Shown here: in pieces, positions 63,736 through 64,000 of the stretch | Numbering within the stretch: position 1 is the first letter of the stretch | How the letters are laid out: each line of letters begins with the position of its first letter | Source: Maribellus sediminis | Lineage (GTDB): Bacteria > Bacteroidota > Bacteroidia > Bacteroidales > Prolixibacteraceae | Assembly: GCF_011799805.1 (NCBI RefSeq) | Contig: NZ_WXUB01000001.1 | Span: forward strand, 1,178,001-1,242,000 | Direction: 5' to 3' | DNA: 64,000 nt | Program-made: the position numbers and the translations under genes | Notes under the pieces: generated by a model | What the model was told of the DNA's origin: nothing | The model's database searches: none | What the model saw: only the letters and a program-made list of their open reading frames with translations

Positions 63736-64000
63736 TTATTGAATCTTGACCTTTATTTCTTTGATTCTTCGGTTGTCAACCTGTTTAATGGTAAACAAAA
63801 ACTGTTTACATTTTATTTCTTCGTTCAGTTTCGGGATCTCACCTTTTAGTTCAAGGATCAAACCGGCGAGGGTATCGGCGTCGCCTTTCACTTCGTCGAA
63901 AATGGTATCGTCGCAATTGGTTATACGGTAGAAATCACCCAGCAAAATCTTGGCATCGAACACAAAATTCTTATCGTCGATTTTGGTAAAGTATTTTTCT
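63736..64000 (-). CDS. gldE: GldE / CorC-HlyC family protein, C-terminal end (continues outside window)
   Basis: The frame is open to the right edge; 87 residues are visible, including EKYFTKIDDKNFVFDAKILL and ADTLAGLILELKGEIP, typical of the C-terminal CorC_HlyC domain of hemolysin-type CBS proteins. Followed 37 nt later by gldD, it is best read as gldE. The membrane and CBS domains would lie outside the window. Confidence 0.8.
   Translation of the reverse strand, partial: EKYFTKIDDKNFVFDAKILLGDFYRITNCDDTIFDEVKGDADTLAGLILELKGEIPKLNEEIKCKQFLFTIKQVDNRRIKEIKVKIQ

Overview
The window looks like part of a chromosome from a member of the Bacteroidota, most likely order Marinilabiliales (a Prolixibacteraceae-like organism). 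The pointers are the gliding genes gldD and gldE, futalosine hydrolase (menaquinone synthesis), a DUF4954 gene, Bacteroidota-type promoters (TTTG near -33 and TAnnTTTG near -7), weak Shine-Dalgarno signals, and many dispersed palindromic intergenic repeats. The taxonomic placement is an inference from gene content only. No rRNA, tRNA, CRISPR array or intact insertion sequence was seen.

Region 1-21.5 kb is one long plus-strand run that enters from the left edge. It encodes five PQQ-like (BamB/quinoprotein-type) beta-propeller proteins, a sixth with three membrane helices, and a membrane-anchored six-bladed propeller. Among them sit a Tat-exported ferredoxin and a NapH/NosR-like membrane Fe-S protein, a very small Tat-like four-cysteine protein, a NuoE-NuoF-ferredoxin fusion, and a 2Fe-2S/GltD-like fusion that has lost its NAD(P)-binding domain. 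A glycosyltransferase and a LolD/FtsX-type ABC exporter follow. The parts suggest a relay between the cytoplasmic NADH pool, membrane quinone and periplasmic propeller proteins. I do not recognise this as a described system. The central part is punctuated by six 45-nt hairpin elements with a fixed length, covarying stems and variable interiors, joined to short perfect palindromes.

Region 21.6-30.6 kb holds a MazF-type toxin-antitoxin pair, a type II NADH dehydrogenase, a guanine-deaminase-like enzyme, a minus-strand trio (NifX-like protein with a cysteine tail, Nif11-like protein, unknown protein), a PAS-HTH regulator, a DUF4954 beta-helix protein and glmS. The gap from 30.6 to 31.4 kb is non-coding and repeat-rich.

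Region 31.4-35.4 kb is a small defence-type island: a HEPN-like protein, an EcoRI-family adenine methyltransferase, an overlapping DUF262-HNH nuclease and an Abi_2 (AbiD/F) HEPN protein.

Region 35.7-64 kb is mostly core metabolism and regulation: fabD, a sigma-54 response regulator, a flavin reductase-rubredoxin fusion, a CDGSH protein, a lactonase, folE, mqnB, hldD, a YhhN protein, an ECF sigma factor with a membrane partner, an M64 peptidase, an MscS channel, an ammonium transporter flanked by two paralogous Lrp/AsnC regulators, rlmB, an ABC-F ATPase, rlmD, an OmpA/PD40 protein, dinB, an alpha/beta hydrolase, pgl-zwf, a phosphopantetheinyl transferase, gldD and the end of gldE. Upstream of the ABC-F gene lies a leader that resembles a transcription attenuator with a nine-residue upstream ORF.
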